Of a stretch of 7,001 bases of DNA, positions 5,634 to 7,001 are shown in pieces. The stretch's first letter is position 1, and the number at the start of each line of letters is the position of its first letter. This stretch comes from Candidatus Njordarchaeota archaeon (GTDB taxonomy: Archaea; Asgardarchaeota; Njordarchaeia; Njordarchaeales; JAHKLH01): assembly GCA_029856635.1 (NCBI GenBank), contig JAHKLH010000086.1, forward strand, positions 1-7,001. The letters run 5' to 3'. Made by a program: the position numbers and the translations under genes. Below the pieces are notes generated by a model. It was not told where the DNA came from, did not search any database, and saw only the letters and a list, made by a program, of their open reading frames with translations.

Positions 5634-7001
5634 ATGATGATTGCCATGGTTACAACCGAGGAAATCTTGCAAATGGTAAAGAATAGAAATATTAGAAAAA
5701 TAACTGGTCCAGACCTACACTGTGCAAACTGGCAAATAGAAGGAGCATTACGAATGCTATTCAATATACTTGATCCCGACGTAGCAAAGGATCCAAAGAA
5801 CTTGATAGTTTATGGAGGACGCGGCCAAGCAGCAAGAAACTGGGAAGCATTAGAAGCAATTGTGGAAACACTATTGGAAATGGAACCCGATGAAACACTC
5901 TTGGTGCAAAGCGGAAAACCAGTAGGAGTCTTCAAAACAAGTGAATGGGCTCCAAGAGTGTTATTAGTTTACTCTCAGTTAGTACCAAGGTGGGCTACTT
6001 GGGAATACTTTTTAGAACTTTCCCAAAAAGGCTTAATCATGTTCGGACAGATGACGGCAGGTGGATGGGCATACATCGGCCATCAGGGTATAATTCAGGG
6101 AACCTACCAAACCTTTTTACTTGCTGCTCAAAAAGCCGGATTTGGAGAAAATCTAAGAGGCAGACTTCTAGTCAGCGCTGGATTAGGCGAAATGGGCGGT
6201 GCTCAACCATTAGCATGCACAATGGCCGAAGGAGTAGGATTATTTGCAGAAATGCGAAAGGAAGCAATCGAGAGATGTATCGAACACAAGTATTTAATGA
6301 AATGGACTGAAGATTTAGATGAAGCAATTGAAATGGTTAAGAATGCTCTTAGGGATAAGGAACCTCTTTCCGTAGCATGGCTTGGTAATGCTGTTGAATT
6401 ATATGAAGAACTTGTTAAGAGAAATATAATTCCAGATCTTATGACTGATCAAACTGCCGCTCATGATCCCTTATATGGTTATTATCCCGTTGGACTATCT
6501 CGAGAGGAAGCTGATAGGTTAAGAGAAGAGGATCCCCAAAAATACATGGAACTTGCGAAGAAGTCATTTGTTAGACATGTTAAAGCGATGATTACTTTGA
6601 TGAAAAAAGGAACTGTTGTTTTTGAATATGGTAATGCTTTAAGAATGCAAGCTTATCAAGCGGGTTATAAGGATGCTTTCGCTTTTCCAGGATTCGTCAA
6701 GGCTTACATTCGACCCCTGTTCATTGAGGGACGAGCGCCCTTCAGATGGACGTCACTAGTAAGTGATCCTGAGGATATTTACAAAATAGATGAACTCATT
6801 CTTAAGGAATTTAAACATGACAAATTAACATGCTCTTGGATTCAAAAAGCACGTGAGTATATTCCATTCCAAGGATTACCAGCTAGAGTCTGCTGGATGA
6901 GTTACCGTGACCAAGCACGATTAGGAAAAATTGTTAATGAAATGGTTCGCCGTGGTGAATTGTCAGGACCAATTTGGTTCGGTAGAGATCACTTATCTGG
7001 A
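5634..7001 (+). CDS. hutU: Urocanate hydratase (urocanase), 3' end beyond the window
   Basis: The enzyme (EC 4.2.1.49) uses tightly bound NAD+ to convert urocanate to imidazolonepropionate, the second step of histidine degradation in the cytoplasm. The visible 456 codons are open throughout. Landmarks, numbered from ATG 5634, are YGGRGQAARNW (60-70), QMTAGGWAYIGHQGIIQGTY (139-158), GLGEMGGAQPLA (183-194, NAD-binding loop), TDQTAAHDPLYGY (271-283), EYGN (331-334), FAFPGFVKAYIRPLF, SDPEDIYK, and GLPARVCW with C420 matching the cysteine at the active site of bacterial urocanases (Cys410 in Pseudomonas). The family is about 550-560 residues, so some 100 are outside the window. ATG 5637 and ATG 5646 are alternative starts; the last has a weak GATGAT upstream. 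No other hut gene is in view. Confidence 0.95.
   Translation, partial: MMIAMVTTEEILQMVKNRNIRKITGPDLHCANWQIEGALRMLFNILDPDVAKDPKNLIVYGGRGQAARNWEALEAIVETLLEMEPDETLLVQSGKPVGVFKTSEWAPRVLLVYSQLVPRWATWEYFLELSQKGLIMFGQMTAGGWAYIGHQGIIQGTYQTFLLAAQKAGFGENLRGRLLVSAGLGEMGGAQPLACTMAEGVGLFAEMRKEAIERCIEHKYLMKWTEDLDEAIEMVKNALRDKEPLSVAWLGNAVELYEELVKRNIIPDLMTDQTAAHDPLYGYYPVGLSREEADRLREEDPQKYMELAKKSFVRHVKAMITLMKKGTVVFEYGNALRMQAYQAGYKDAFAFPGFVKAYIRPLFIEGRAPFRWTSLVSDPEDIYKIDELILKEFKHDKLTCSWIQKAREYIPFQGLPARVCWMSYRDQARLGKIVNEMVRRGELSGPIWFGRDHLSG

Noticed and set aside
5534..5764. 76-codon minus-strand ORF that might be the missing nitroreductase N terminus
   Set aside because: It is antisense to the hutU start, and its translation has no flavin-binding or other nitroreductase features.
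5945..6310. 121-codon + strand ORF
   Set aside because: It is an alternative frame inside the intact urocanase coding sequence.

Overview
The window looks like a piece of an archaeal chromosome. It encodes archaeal/eukaryotic-type ribosomal proteins (eL40, eS8, eL33), a tRNase Z, and the B subunit of topoisomerase VI. DNA is AT-rich. Genes are tightly packed, and several starts have Shine-Dalgarno-like GGTGA or GGGGA motifs. eL33 (L35Ae) is present in only part of the archaea (Thermococcales and several TACK and Asgard lineages) and is missing from most methanogens and halophiles. I therefore lean towards a TACK/Asgard-side lineage, but cannot place it further from sequence alone.

Layout. 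On the + strand are rpl40e (83-250), a 192-bp gap with a probable promoter, and then a compact run of rps8e (443-865, TTG start), rpl35ae (877-1191) and rnz (1198-2163) with gaps of 11 and 6 bp. This run meets a minus-strand pair head-on: top6B (4914 to 3307) followed after 32 bp by a radical SAM gene (3274 to 2150). The last 14 bp of rnz and of the radical SAM gene overlap tail to tail. Beyond top6B is a gene-free stretch (4915-5245) containing a conspicuous imperfect inverted repeat: two 26-bp arms matching at 22 positions, with a 145-bp AT-rich core. Next comes the C-terminal remnant of a nitroreductase (minus strand, 5246-5518), then the first 456 codons of urocanate hydratase (hutU, + strand, from 5634), which runs off the window end.

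How the genes fit. The left part is growth machinery: two ribosomal proteins co-transcribed with a tRNA 3'-end processing nuclease. The minus pair couples a DNA topoisomerase subunit with an uncharacterised SPL-like radical SAM protein. No top6A is visible in the window. The right part looks like a rearranged accessory junction: repeat, decayed gene, then a catabolic gene for histidine degradation with no visible partner.

I found no complete new system. The best leads are the inverted-repeat element, the top6B/radical SAM pairing with a changed WKxY motif in Top6B, and the possible mosaic codon usage in hutU.
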